Source of the DNA: Oreocharis arfaki
Lineage: Eukaryota > Chordata > Aves > Passeriformes > Paramythiidae
Assembly (NCBI GenBank): GCA_013398015.1
Contig: VZRR01011455.1
Coordinates: 1-64,000, forward strand
Direction of reading: 5' to 3'
Length of the DNA stretch: 64,000 nt
The stretch's first letter is position 1. Each line of letters starts with the position of its first letter. Below the pieces are notes generated by a model. The model saw only the letters and a program-made list of their open reading frames with translations, searched no databases and was not told where the DNA came from. Shown here in pieces: positions 12,501 to 25,459 of the stretch. Made by a program: the position numbers and the translations under genes.

Positions 12501-14544
12501 TTGAAGAAGATTCACACCTATGCAGAGCTTAGGAGTGAGGAATGTGATCTGTGCTGCCAGAGAGAGGGAAGAATTTAGTGGCCACTGCAGGGGCTCTGTT
12601 CAGCATGTCCTTGTCATGTGATAACATAGGGAAATGGGCGTAGGAAAGTTTATTTTTGAGTCTTGTGTACATCGTGGCTGATTCTAGTATGAGAAATATG
12701 TTGGAAAATATCCACAAAACCTGAAATCCAAGGTGAATGTCTATGGAGCTTAGCCAGTAATTAGTTTTAAGCCTTTTATGTGGTGTTGCAGAAGTAACTT
12801 TATTACTTTGAGTATATTCATGGCCAGAAAATCCTGGATGCTGAATACCTACTAGGGGAAGGAGAAATAAGGAAGGAGAAGTCAAAGCTAACAAGTTTAT
12901 TTAAAACAGGTGATACCTTGCACAGAGAAGATGGTTAATCCCTGGGGATAGATCCTCCATATCTACAGGTGTTTGGTTCAGCATTTAGTACTTTTTTTGG
13001 AAGGTTAGCTTTATTCAAATGGAAGTTACTGGATTCAGTATGTAAGAGCCTGTTGTAAAACATCAGTCCAGTCATCTATCTTATGGTCCTTTCTGGCCAC
13101 AATGGTATTCATTTGTGTCTGTCTGGCTCTTCAATTTCATGCTTGCCATCCAAACTGTGCCTTCCCCAGACCTGATGGACCACCCTCTTTCTTTCTGGTG
13201 TGAGATTGGGGCTGAGCATACTCTTTGTGCCCTGTCCAGGGGCACTGGCAATTCTTAAAATATCGGTGTTAAACCAGAATCATCCAGGTCTTGAGCTGAG
13301 ATTGCTCCAGAGAGCTGTTGAGATATTATTAACGAAGAGACAGTGTCAAACAACTGCAGATATGAATGTTACAAGCTGCAGTCACTTTCCAAACTATTAT
13401 TAAGCATGCTAGTCTAGTAAGTGTGGATCGCTAATGTATTGTACTTAATGTCGTGCTTGTTGAAAACATGAAGACCATGCTTTGGAAAGTGGATGTTGCA
13501 GAGCTTAATAAAGCCTATCTTTGTGATTTAATTTCCCTGAAGAACATGTGGTTTCCATTTCTCAGAATGTCTTTCCTGGCTGTACAGTTAAATAGCACCA
13601 TCAAGTCTCAAATGCATTTGCATGCTTGCTATGTTGAAGGAACACTTTTTTTAAAAAAAAAAGTAAATACAACTCCAAGCAGAGTGAGTGGTTTTATGCA
13701 ATAAAAAGAAATCTGCATGCCATAAATAATTTCTCATAAATTTAATGTAGATTTAGATTTTATTACTGCTTCAGAACTTAGTAACTGTAGTCATGATTAG
13801 CAACACAAAGCCCTCTAATTTCTTCAGTTCATGTGCAGCCTTCAGAAAAGTGCTTGAGACCTCATTTGTTCTTAACTTATAGCACAAAATTATGCAGATC
13901 TGGAGTAAGCTGCTGTTTTGACTTGATGACTTTGCTTAGAGAAATGATCTGGTATGGCTTAGGGTTTCAGAGTAAGGACTTGATCCAACCCACATTGCCT
14001 TCTAAGTTGCATGGCTTGAAATTCTGACTAGAAGACAACTGTTTTGTTTTTTATATACAGCATAACAAAGCAATTGTTCGGAATTGGCACTAAGCAGCGT
14101 TAACCGAGTTTCCAGAATATATGCTTGCTTTCCTTTTGTACTTTGATACCATTGCAAGGTAAAGCTACAATGTGTAGTGGTGATAAAAGCAGTTAAATAG
14201 ACTTATAGTAGTGATTCTCATTTTTTTTGTCTTTACTCCCTCTGCCCTCCCCGAGCTTCATTGATGTGTGAACTGCAGGTGACCAGAACTGTTAGTGCAT
14301 ATTCCGAACTGGATAATTTGAGTGGGTGCTTCTCCCCTTCTCCCTCGAGCATGCAGAGACCTGAGAGAGTTCCCTGGGCTCCTCAGTGCACAGGGAACAG
14401 CACAGGACATGCTCTGCCTGTTTGGCTGAAGTCACCCTCCCCACAGTGATGGCAGGGGGATGTTCTCGCTGTGTCTGAGAAAAACAAGTGTATTGACAAC
14501 TGTATCTGCATAACAAAGTGTGTACCGTGAATCTGAGGTGATTG

Positions 14545-14714
14545 CTGACGAGAGGAACCTCGTCTGGCAGCACGGCTGTGCTGAGCACCGCGGTGCTCGC
14601 ATGCCGGGGGATGCTCACATGCCCGGGGGCTGGCACGGAGCGTTCCCTGTGCCCAGGGGCACGTGCTGCTGGCCGGGGTGGCACGGCATTCCCGGAGCGC
14701 TGCTGGGCAGGCAG
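14545..14714 (+). promoter_or_regulatory. Intronic CpG islet ending in a perfect splice donor; possible alternative first exon
   Basis: About fifteen CpG dinucleotides fall within some 160 bases in an otherwise CpG-poor intron, and CATGCC/CACGTG-type words recur. The islet ends exactly at CAG|GTAAGT (donor GT at 14715-14716), the vertebrate consensus. An open frame runs through the islet to the donor, but its peptide is Gly/His/Pro-rich and unfamiliar. One reading is an alternative promoter with a short first exon. The other is a GC-rich repeat remnant with a chance donor. Confidence 0.3.
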
Positions 14715-17700
14715 GTAAGTGATAGCTCTGCTGAGCGTATCCCAGCTCCAGTGGCATGCTGGTGTGGCACTGCTACCCCAGCTGCGAAGCGCTGGATCCC
14801 CTTCAGAAATACAAGGAATGCCTTCACGGCTGCTGGAGTGGAGACTTGGCTCTGATGAATCACAACTGGAGCTCGCAGCGAGGGGAGACTTGTACGTGGT
14901 GTCTCTATTTCTGCAAGTGCAGCATGTTGGAGGAGTTGTGGATCTTGTCCAAAAGGGCTTTAGGCTGAGTGAAGCTACTGAATAAGGGGAAAGTACAGTG
15001 TCATGGTCATAAGGCTAATGCATGTGTCAAAATATTTACACATAAATATTTTTACATACAAAATTTGGGTTTGGATGGATATATTTTCATATTGCTTAAA
15101 TGAGTTAAAAAAAAAAAAAACAAAACAAAAAACTTCTGCTGATGAAACAGAGTTAAAATGTGGATATAAACTGTTCAGACTAATTTGTGGCCTTGCCAGT
15201 TCATCCGTGTTTTTGTGGAACACTTGTAGCTTGCAGAGCAATTGTAGTACAAAAACTCCAGGTGATGTGGTAGTAATATCCTCCTGTACTTCATCCCGTT
15301 TCAGGACATAGATTAGCTGGACCTAATAAGCAGAATGAGCTAGAAGTTTTTCTTAATGTTTACAATCACAGCATGCAAAGGTGTCTATGTAGAAGGTGGC
15401 TTTTAAATATGTGGTTTAAACGGGTAAAATAATTTAATCACTGAAATAATTTTTTTCTTGAGTTCAGGGGTTCATTAGGTGCTTTAAACTATTGTATTCA
15501 AATTAATCTTTTGGGTTTTTTCTAGATAAAATTAGATTACCTATGTTTCTCCTGCTGAAATTAAGTTATCGTCTTATTTTGGTTTTCTTTTATTCTGAGG
15601 TATTTCCATTATTCCTATTACACTTAGCAGGCTGCATTTCTTTTTATCAGAATGAGGACCTAACCACCCACTGTATGATCTGCTCATTGCAGATGCTTTA
15701 TTCTGTAGGACAAAAACTGACTTTTGGGTAGTTAGGGTAGTTTGGGGTATTTTTTCCCCCACCTATTTAAGGATTTAAAAAGCCTGGGATCTGGTATGTT
15801 CAGAAGTGCTGATCACTTGCAGCTTCTGTTACTTAGTCATTTCAGTCTGAACAGAACTGGAGGGGATGAAAATAACTCCTAAAGGTGTTACCAAAATGTC
15901 TCAAAACTTCAATCCTGTTAAGTAGTAGTCTCTGATCAAAAGTAAGCATTTCTTTTTCATTTCAATAGTAAAAGGTCATCCAAGCAGTAGTTTAAGATAC
16001 TATATTTAATAGCTCGCTCTTTAAATATCTGTTTTTTAATTGCCTGCCTTCTGTATACTGTTGCCTTGACAACAGTATTTTTGTATGCTAAGAGCTTCTG
16101 ATATTTCAAATGTAGATCTAAAGTAATACTATGTGTGTCTTAAACTAGCTTTAGAACTGCAGCATCTGTAAACAATTATCATTTTAGCTGTTTAAGTGCA
16201 AGTATGTTGGTTGTGTACTGCAGCTGATTCCATCCCGTGGATAAGTGCTCACATCTTGTTATTGACTGTATACCCATTGGACGTTAAAGGTAATGGATTT
16301 ATTTTTATTAAAAGGATCTCCTGCAATTTGAATCTCTAATTGGCAGAATTTAATTCAACACTTTTTCTGTCTCTCTTTAAGTTAAGAGTAATTCACTGAC
16401 TTGAATGAAGTGGTGACTTGTTTGTGGTTATCAGCAGTGGGTGGAAAAAGTCCACCCTGGCATTAGGTAATTTTGAAGTACAAATGTCTTCCTTGAAAAG
16501 GCTTAAGTATTTCCTACCATGGTACCAGTGTCTCTGTATGGTGCCCCATCCATTGTAATCCATCAATTACTTTGAATAAAGTCCCACCTCTTGTATCTGG
16601 AACTCTGTGAGCAATGTGCTGTTTTGTGTAACCTGGCAAATATTATACTGAATGTCAAGGTTAGTTTTTTGCTGTCCTTAGCCTATGTGATTGGTATCAA
16701 TAATGCAATGTGATTGAATTATGCTGCAGGATGCAATCAGATACCATAAATAATATCTACAAAGAGTCCTGGAAGTGGTTGCTGGACTGCTTTTAAAGTG
16801 TGCTTTGGCTTGGCTATTGAAGCCATAGATTTGATCATAATTTTGAAATATCAACCTGTTTATCAGAGAGATAATACGCTGTTTAACTAATTTATTGGTT
16901 AGAATAATGGTCAAATTGCAAAGAGATATATACATGAACTAAAGCAAGTTTATGTTGTTTGTAGTTAGCAAAAGCTGCTTTTCGCTTTTGGTCAACCAGT
17001 GTTTGAGGTCCTTATTGAAGAGGAAGTGTACTTAACAAATTGTTTAGGGTGTTTGCCCTGCTTAGAAACTTTCACTTCTACCATGTTGTACAATGAGGAA
17101 GAAAAGAAAAAAGTGCAATATGTACCAGCCTCTGCCCAAACACAGTGTTCTATCCAAGTTTAAAATAATCATGTAGGGCAGGAGGACCTGTAAAGAAAGT
17201 TCATCCAGAAGTTTTCACTAAGTCTTAATGGTCCCAAATAAGGTTCCTGCAAAGATTGCCTGGTATTGATTTACTTTAGGAAATGTTATCTGGCCTGTAT
17301 CTTCAGATGATGTATTAACAAGTAATCATTGAAACAAAACCATTATTTAACTATGACTTCATGGCTTTATGATGTTAACTTCTTGCTTGATGATGGAGTC
17401 AGCTCTTCTCATTTTCTCTGCTGTCAAGGAAAACTTGCTATTTTTGTATTTGGAATTTATCAGACTGTTTAAAAATAGATTTGTATGACATTTCCACTTT
17501 TTCAGTGGAAGTAGACTAGCCTAGATTATGTAGTAAATTTATATTCAATAGTATTTCTGTTCTTGATGGCCTGCATCTGCCATGAACCATCTTCAGGAGC
17601 TGGCTTCAGCCTTGCAAAAGGCCTTTAAAGTGCGAAGTAGAAATATTTTACACCTATGACCTAAACCTCTTTCTTTAGTCACCTTCCAGTTGAAGGGGCA

Positions 17701-17932
17701 TCCTCTCTTTAGGTAATCTGGCATCACAGTAATCACTTATGTTCCTGAAAAAAACCTGGCATCTGGGAAAACAAAATCTTCTCTACAGCACTTTGTTTCT
17801 ATGTTGTTTTTTTTTTTTCCCATGCACAATAATTGAGCTAATTCAGTTAGGCTTTGTGTGATCTTTCGCCTTTTATCTCAAGTGTAATGTTTTGCTGAAC
17901 ACTAGAGGGATATAGCTAAGGATTGGCAACGT

Positions 17933-18002
17933 GCACTTGCAAAATATTCTTCAGCTGAATGCTAGCTGCACTTGCAAAATATTCTTCAGCTGAATGCTAG
18001 CT
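17933..18002. repeat. Perfect 35-bp tandem duplication
   Basis: Positions 17933-17967 and 17968-18002 are identical 35-mers that begin gcacttgcaaaatattc and end gaatgctagct. The perfect identity suggests a recent duplication, an individual-specific allele or an assembly artefact. Each unit contains an 'agctgaatgctagct' stretch that is partly self-complementary. Confidence 0.9.
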
Positions 18003-20631
18003 GCCTCCTCAGAATGGTTTCTGGTTGTTGTGGATTTAAACAATTATCATTTCATTATCTTGAAATTCTGGAAAACTGTCATAGGTCTCTAATTTGATGG
18101 AAATGTCAGTGTGCTGTGGAAAATGTGTGAAACTGCAGAGGACTTGCTGCTTATTTGGGATTCTTCCCCCATGGGTTCCTGCACCCAACAGATGGGTGAA
18201 GGAAACTTCTACTATGTGAAGAAACTTTCTGGTCTGCTTCCCAATCCATATTGGACTTGCTGAATTTATGTTAATTCAGTCATATTTTTTTCCTTCCTCT
18301 TTGTGATGCTGCTGGCTGATGACAGCAATAATGACAGTAGTGTTGGAAGATGCCCTGTCCTCTGGGATGATTGCTGGGTTCTGAGTTGTTTTTTTCATAG
18401 CTATAAAATCATCAGTAGTGCAAGAAAGAGCCACAGATTGAGGCCTGGTGGCCCTGCACTGAAGCATGCTGCCTTTTCAGCATCTGCATGCTGGCTTGCT
18501 CAGAGCTGTGCAGCGTGGATGTAACCTGAGGCTGCTTCTGTTGAGATAAGTTCCTGCAGGTCCAGACTCCAAAAGCAGTCAAGGGAGGATTTGGCTCATT
18601 AGAGATAAATAAAAGAAATACTGAGTACTAATTAGATATAACGTCCTACAGTAAAAATTGCTAAACTTGCCCTGCTCTCCTGGGAAAAAAAAACCCAACA
18701 AAGTATTTGTTCGAAGGTAACCAGGAGGGTAAGTGTGATGGTCCTTGAGCAGTCTTCTCCTCTTCTGCTGAGTTATTCCAATGACCTTGTCTAGAACTGT
18801 GCTCTATGGATTTCTACCAGGTGTCCTGCTAAACAGAGAAGTGAGTCCACAAATGGAGTGATTTGCATGGCAGAGTAGAAAATTAATTCATCATTATGAT
18901 TGCCATTTGGCTGATAGTTAGACAGAGGCATAGATAATACTAATGCATTCTTCCTGCAAGACTAAGTCAATTAAACCCCATGCAGCTGAGACAGATCCCT
19001 TTTCATCAAGATTTCTTTCAAGGCTCATGTGACTTCCTCCACATAATAAGTTAGCAATTGGGAATGGAATACCAAAGTCAGTTTCATTCTTTAAACTCTT
19101 AATATAATCTCCCTCAGGATACTTTGGGGAAAAAATCAGCTACAGTAGATTATTTTCCTCCCCTTAGAAATTGTCTCTTAAAAAAAAAAGTCCCCTGAAT
19201 GACTCATTTAGACTTATGCAAAATATTCTGCTAGAAAGTTCTTAGTGATATGGTATGTCAGGATTTCAATCTTCATTTGTGGCAAAGAAGAGAAGGTATG
19301 GTGCATAGACACATGACTACTGCAGTCAGACAACTAATTCATATTCAAAACATAAGCACTCACCAGGAAGAGTTTAAATCTTCTGCAAATCTAGAGTAGT
19401 TTTAAAAGATCCAGAGCTTACGTTTAAGTACTGCATTTTTTTGTGGCTTGGCTCTTTTAAAACAATTATTTGTGCTTAATTAATATTAGCAACACTTCTC
19501 ATCTCTTGTAGCTGCTGTGGTTTGAATAATACTTCCAGTATGTTGCATAGATTTTAATAAAGGGGGATGTTTTTGAAGTAACAATCTGCATTAACACTGT
19601 GAAATCCTAACTTTGTTATGAAAGATGAGTTTAATGCTTCTTGTTCCAAAATGTTATACAATCTACTATCCTAAACAGATTAGTCAATATCAATCAAACT
19701 GCAGATGTATAATATTTAAAACTTGTGCCTTGTCTTTTGTGAGTACCCCTTTCACAGATGGCAGTGGAGTAAAGGATTGTGGAGAACTTGATGCAGCTTG
19801 CTGAAGTTGCTAATGCCTATAAGCGAAATTACAATTTAAGCACAGATTGTCTCTATCGGAGACTGAGACATGTGCAGCTATCAGCAGCCTGAACCGTAGG
19901 CTGGGCTAACATGACATGTTAGTCCTAATTGCTAGACAGTGATCCCAAAATAATCTGGTGATAGCTGTTGGCACTTCTGGAAGTGGAGTACCATGTGAAC
20001 AATACTGTATCATAAAAAAGAGTATGGGATGTGGTAGTCCTCAAGTGACTGAGAGTAGTGGGTGGTGGGGTTTTCTGGTGAGTGGGATCCTTGTGGAAAA
20101 GGGAGAGGCTGGCTTGTTGCAAATGTTCTGGCTGTGGTTCCCTGCCAGAGCAGTGTTAACAAAGGAGAGATGAAGACTCAAAATAGACAAATGTATTCCC
20201 TGTAAATAACACCACAAACGTGTGATGGTGGTACTGTTTGAGTGCTGCATTAGTTTAAAAAAAGTTCTGAAGATGTAACTCTAATACTACTGGAATGGAT
20301 ATAGTCTATGTATTCCTACCTAGACAGGTAGAAAACTTGTGAAGAAAAAGGTACAGGATCTTAAAATGTAAATTGACAGTGACTGTGTGGGGAGGAATAG
20401 GTAGTTCTCTTCTTTCTCTCATTTATCTATGATATATATTCTAACTGGGAAAGAAATGAAAAGTTTATTTCACTTCAGGTTCCTTATTAAGTATTTTCTT
20501 GTAATTAAATTAGAATGCTGCTTGCAGCAGTTTACAAAATGCTTGTCAAAGTAAAGAGCAACTTGGCCTATTTCTTGTTTTCAGAACTTAAAGAGCCAAA
20601 AAAACCCTCGGCGCTAGAGTTAAACCTGCCT

Positions 20632-20650
20632 TTTTTTTTTTTTTTTTTAA
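20632..20650. repeat. Poly-T run
   Basis: About 19 consecutive T follow a short open stretch (codons EPKKPSALEL in one frame after an acceptor-like ttttcag at 20584). The run could be the tail of a decayed minus-strand retrocopy, but nothing recognisable lies to its right. Confidence 0.6.
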
Positions 20651-23062
20651 TAAGACTTTACCTGTGTAGAAAGTGATTTTGCAGGCTTTTCATACAGATA
20701 TGAGTGTGACTGGAATGAGGAGATCCCTTTGGAGGGTTGTTGTGAACCAGAAATTGCACTGGCTTACCTTCATTGCATGTGGAGCTTATTTAATGAAGTG
20801 ATGAGCAAAGTACATAAGCCTGAATACACTAAAAGGGAATGAAAGCTGAGTTTTCTTGATATAATTATTCCTGGGATTTGATCTGTTTCTTTCCCCGTCC
20901 TGGTAGGAAGTTTATCCACTTACTGCTGTTCATAAGAGCTTAAGAATGCTAAATTCAGCTGTTTCTTCAATGCATATATTTGTTCAAAGATATTCTATTC
21001 AAGCACAAACCAAGAGACTTCTGGGTCAATTATCAAAATCAGTAGAAAATGCAGGTGTGTGAAATATATCTTTTTATATACAAAACATGTCTGATGTTTT
21101 ATAACGAACCAGCTGAATTTTATATAGTGAGGAGTTTTGCATTTGATATCTGTGTTTGCCTTACTTGAATGCTGATTTTCTGTCTCAGTTCAGGAAAATT
21201 TTCTGGCAATGCTGGAAAGGATCACTCACTTCTAAAATATAACACCACTGCTGAAGTAATCCTCAAGTTAGCTTTGATTTGTTTCGTATCACATAGTATA
21301 TCCTGCACATGATGTTGCCTGAGATGCTTGGAGTAAGGTTCCAAACTTCAGTTTTCTGTGAAATGAATATATTTTTACTGACTTCACTGAGCAGCATATC
21401 TAAGTTTGTTTTTTTCTTTCCCTGAGAGAATACAATCTCAGTGACTTTTGGTTTAGTGCAATGCTGATATATTCAGGTATGTGTTCCAAAGCAATAACTA
21501 AAGTAGGGTCTTAAGAGAGCCTAATTTTCTTTTAGGATAAGATTAGTGTCTTGCAATATTTAATATCCATTCATAAGAATGTATCTTAATTATTAGTATA
21601 TGACTTAGTCTTCAAAACACAAAAATATCAATTCTAATTAAGAGACATGTTTAACTAATTAAAAAATCCTCCCAAACCACGACAGCATAAACCAGTACAG
21701 AATAGACTTTACATTCTATTAGTCAATCAGGCTTACCTGTCTTCCAAGGTACATTAATACATTTTGGTTTATAGAGCATCAATTCCCTGATAGAACTACT
21801 GGACCGTGCTTCTTTGCTTAACAGAGGTAATTCTGAGATACAGCCTTGTAATGGTGTTGAATTATCCTAATAAATGCTTCTGTCAGAAATATGATACAGC
21901 TGTAATGAAATTGTGGTTCGAAACAAAATTTGCAGTTGTAACACAGATGACAAGAGTACCAGTTCAGCATGTCTTTTTTCTCTATTGTCCAAACTTAATA
22001 AACCAAAGTGACAGTGGAATTGAAGGAGGGAGTGCTTACACAAGATTCAAGTTGCCTAATGTCAACACCATGTTTATTGATCAGAATGTGAGAAATGTAT
22101 AATTCTGTTCATGAGGAAGCTCATTTGAATTTTGTCATAAAATCATAAACACTTTGTTAACCATGGAAGAAATAGTTTATGTTAAAAGTTGTATATCCAC
22201 TCAGAGTGGGAGAAGCACATTATAACTGCTTCTTGAGTTTGATCATACTTTATTTGTGAAAAAACACTTGTGCACGTGTGTAAGAAGACATGCAAGGTTG
22301 AAAACTGTAGCCCAGGAATGTACCTTAGAGGTGTGTGTGCGCTTAAACATTCATCCCAGCCTCTGGATTCTGTATTCCAGTTGGTACAGCAATCAAGACA
22401 AGGGAAAATCTTACATGTAGCCATATAACCCTGGTATGCACTATACTGCAGTGGAGACCAAGGCATAGGATAAAAGGTCTAAAGCTTTTTTTTTTTGCAG
22501 AATTTTGTTTCTGCATGCTGCCACTTTTTCTCAGCTTTTCCCTCTTGCATCCCTCTGGCTGTGAGCTTCTGGGATTCTGGGAATGTCACAGACAAATTGT
22601 GATGGTACCAGCAGTCAAAGGAGTGTGGGGATCTGTGCTTTGCTTCCCAGGCTGGCTCTCATCTGCTAATGGGAATTGGGTGAGTCCTGTGGTCTGTGTT
22701 CCCTCGCTGTGACACAGAAAATACAGCACTTGGGATAGTGTTTTGGGAATGTGTGTGTGTGTTTTGGTGGGTCTTTTCTCCACCAGTACTGATTGTCAGA
22801 GATGCATTAACAGTTCTGTTGGATTTTTACAGTACAATATATTATCTAGCTGGCTAGAATGTTGTAGAGGACACAAGATGTCCTGAAACATGGAAAAAAT
22901 ATAATGGAAAATAGACTCTGTTCTTTCAGCAAGGTAAGCCATTATCTTGGTGAGATTTTGTGGTTGCCTTTTTTTCCCCTCTTTGAAGCCCTGCCAATTA
23001 AAGTTTGGCTATACTGAATCTCTGGATTTTTTTTTTTTGAAGAACAAATAATCTCACCCTCA

Positions 23063-23473
23063 TTATACACTAGGAGCTGAAAAATAAGCATCAACAAGTG
23101 TCTGGTTTTTTGCCTTCTGTCCATAAAGTTCTGCACTCAGGGACTTGTCCGCAATGATTAGGATTGGCAGCAGAGGTACCAACTTTTTAAGTTCTTGTAC
23201 AATTTTTATGATGCTTTCAGGGGTAAAGGGACATATTGGCTTCTGAATGGGACATATTTTTAATACTCTAGCAAATGTTAGTAGTGGCAACCCCTTTTGG
23301 GGTGAAAGGAGCCATCTTGGTTGAAGAACACCAGAATGGTTCTGGAGAAGCCTGTGTCCTTTCCAGTGTGACATAGAAGTGTCCTGCACTTCCTCTTCAT
23401 CAGGCAGCATATTAATAATTTTAACAATGCTACACAAAAAATTAGAGTAAGGGTTGTGGAATCTGTGGTTCAC
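23063..23473 (-). pseudogene. Unidentified minus-strand open frame, possible retrocopy or transposon relic
   Basis: An uninterrupted 136-codon frame reads on the minus strand. Its C-terminal half has amphipathic-helix character (FTPESIIKIVQELKKL) and ends near QTLVDAYFSAPSV. About 25 bases after the stop the minus strand carries a run of 11 A, as a retroposed transcript might. The QTLVDAYF string satisfies the generic PCNA-binding consensus Q-x-x-hydrophobic-x-x-aromatic-aromatic, which also occurs by chance. The N-terminal half looks random, and no family is recognised. It may simply be a long chance frame. Confidence 0.15.
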
Positions 23474-25366
23474 GGGAGCAAAAAAAAGTGAATACTTTCC
23501 AGGAATGGAAGTGGATTTTATTCAAGTGACCAAAAAAAAGCTAGAAAAACATAGCGAAAAGTCGTGAAGTACGTTTGCGAGATAGTGCATTGCAGCATCA
23601 TGGATTTCTCTGTAACATACACAAAATACACCAACTTCTAGGATCCTGAATCTGACCCTTCAGAAGAAGGGGGGAATTGTGCAGATGGTACTGCAGCAGT
23701 GGATGTCAGCTGAGCTGTCTCAATGTTCAAAAGAGGAGTATGAAGCTGTAATTTAATTGTACAAAACCTTGACAAACATAAACCACCTTGGTTTAGAGAA
23801 GCCTTTGTAAATGAGTGTTTTATTTGCAGAACCACATCTCCTGCTGTCTGGTTTGACAGCAGATTATGATACTAATCCTACTTAAATGGTTATATAACCA
23901 ATTAGTGGTAGGTGTTACGAACTCAGTGTAGCCTTGGAAGAGTTTAGCATTCAAGTAGTGCCTTGTTTGTGGAGAAGATTGCATGGTAAAGATTGTGGAT
24001 TAGAATTTTGGTCATTTTCATGTTTGTGTCTGTAATTCTGAAGTATGAAGTCTCCTCTCTGTTGCTAAATGCATTGTCTATTTTCTAAATATACCTATGT
24101 ATAATAGGAAATCTTGAATAGACAGATTTAGTGCCGTAATTCCTGTTCCAGAATGTGGGCAGCTACTTAAAAAGACACTGTGATTAATTGATACAGCTAG
24201 TTTGATGTTAATAAACTCCTGACTAGAAGTGAGAGAAGTTTAATATAGGTGAAAATTATGTAAATATCTTCATAGCCTAAAAAATAGGATCTCCCTTGCT
24301 TCCTAAGATCGCTTTTACCAGAAGAGACTAACGCACCTCTGTTTACAATTTTCCAAGGGTATAAAAAATGGAAAATGTAAGTTTTACAGAGTGAAAATAC
24401 TCTGTGGAGAATAATGAACTACTGAGCTTCTTCAGTTTAGAGATAATGTAGGTCACTTGTGGCTGGACTCATGAGGAGTAACTGGCCTTTTTGAGATCAT
24501 AAACGCTGACGCTTCATGAATGCTGCTTCAGTAACATTGTGTTTATCTTAATTGAATCTTGGAAATAATATGATTAGAAGATAAGGCTTTTTAAGGCTCA
24601 TGTTTGCTGTTATGTTCTCTTGTCAAGATCTGTGGGGGAAATACTAAAATACGAGCACACTGTGAGTGAAGATTTTGGAGGCCATTCCTTTAAAGCACAA
24701 GATCTGAGACTCTTGGTCTGTCAGATGGCTTATGTGTTTAGAGCTTTAGAGTGTGTCTTGGGGAATGTACTGGAGCTTGTGAATATATTCAAATTTACCA
24801 TGAGACTTGAATAGTTGCTGGTCAGTTTTAATGTTCAGTGCTACAATGAGGTAGTTAATCTGATCAAACTAGCTTTTTAAACCCAAAAAAAAAGTCCCTT
24901 TAATTCAGCAGTGTTGGAAGTAATGCTCTCAAGCTTGCTGTGTTCTTGCTGGTTCTCTAATGGAGGCTATTAAAGGCAGATCCAAGTAGTTCAGATGAAA
25001 TTCTGCTTCTGCATCCATGAGGATTGACTGGATGTGCAGTAGGGCTCCATGTTGATAAGAATCCCAGGGTTGCTTTTTATTTAGTAGATCAAATTTTTTG
25101 TTGTCTATTTAATTTGCAACTCCAGATTAATGTCATTTTGTAGTCTTATTTAAACCCCAGTTGTACACTGACCCCAGGTAGCCTGACTTCTGGCAGTGAT
25201 GAGATGGAGCTCTTTCCTACCTGCCAGCCTGTTAGTGCAGTCCAGGTTTTGATTGAAGGCCAGCTGTAGCCTGTTTTCTGGAGGTGGTGTAGACATAAAG
25301 ATTATTAGTGTAGGGAGAGGAGAATTTCCTGGTCTTTGGTCTGCTTTACAGTTTTGTGGTTTTCAG

Positions 25367-25459
25367 CTACATTATCGACCTATCTGCATTCCTTTACAAG
25401 ATATGTACTGCAGCACAGCAGTGCAAGCAGTTCAAGTTTAATAGCGCTTGCTGGAAGAG
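25367..25459 (+). other. Exon-like segment, identity and frame uncertain
   Basis: A polypyrimidine-rich stretch ends in ggttttcag, followed by 93 bases to AGAG|GTTAAG. All three frames are open across much of it. The third frame stays open for 42 codons and reads IDLSAFLYKICTAAQQCKQF and onward, which is amphipathic and protein-like. The donor is a poor match to consensus. The length is a multiple of three, so it could be skipped or included without changing frame. It may be a chance segment. Confidence 0.12.
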
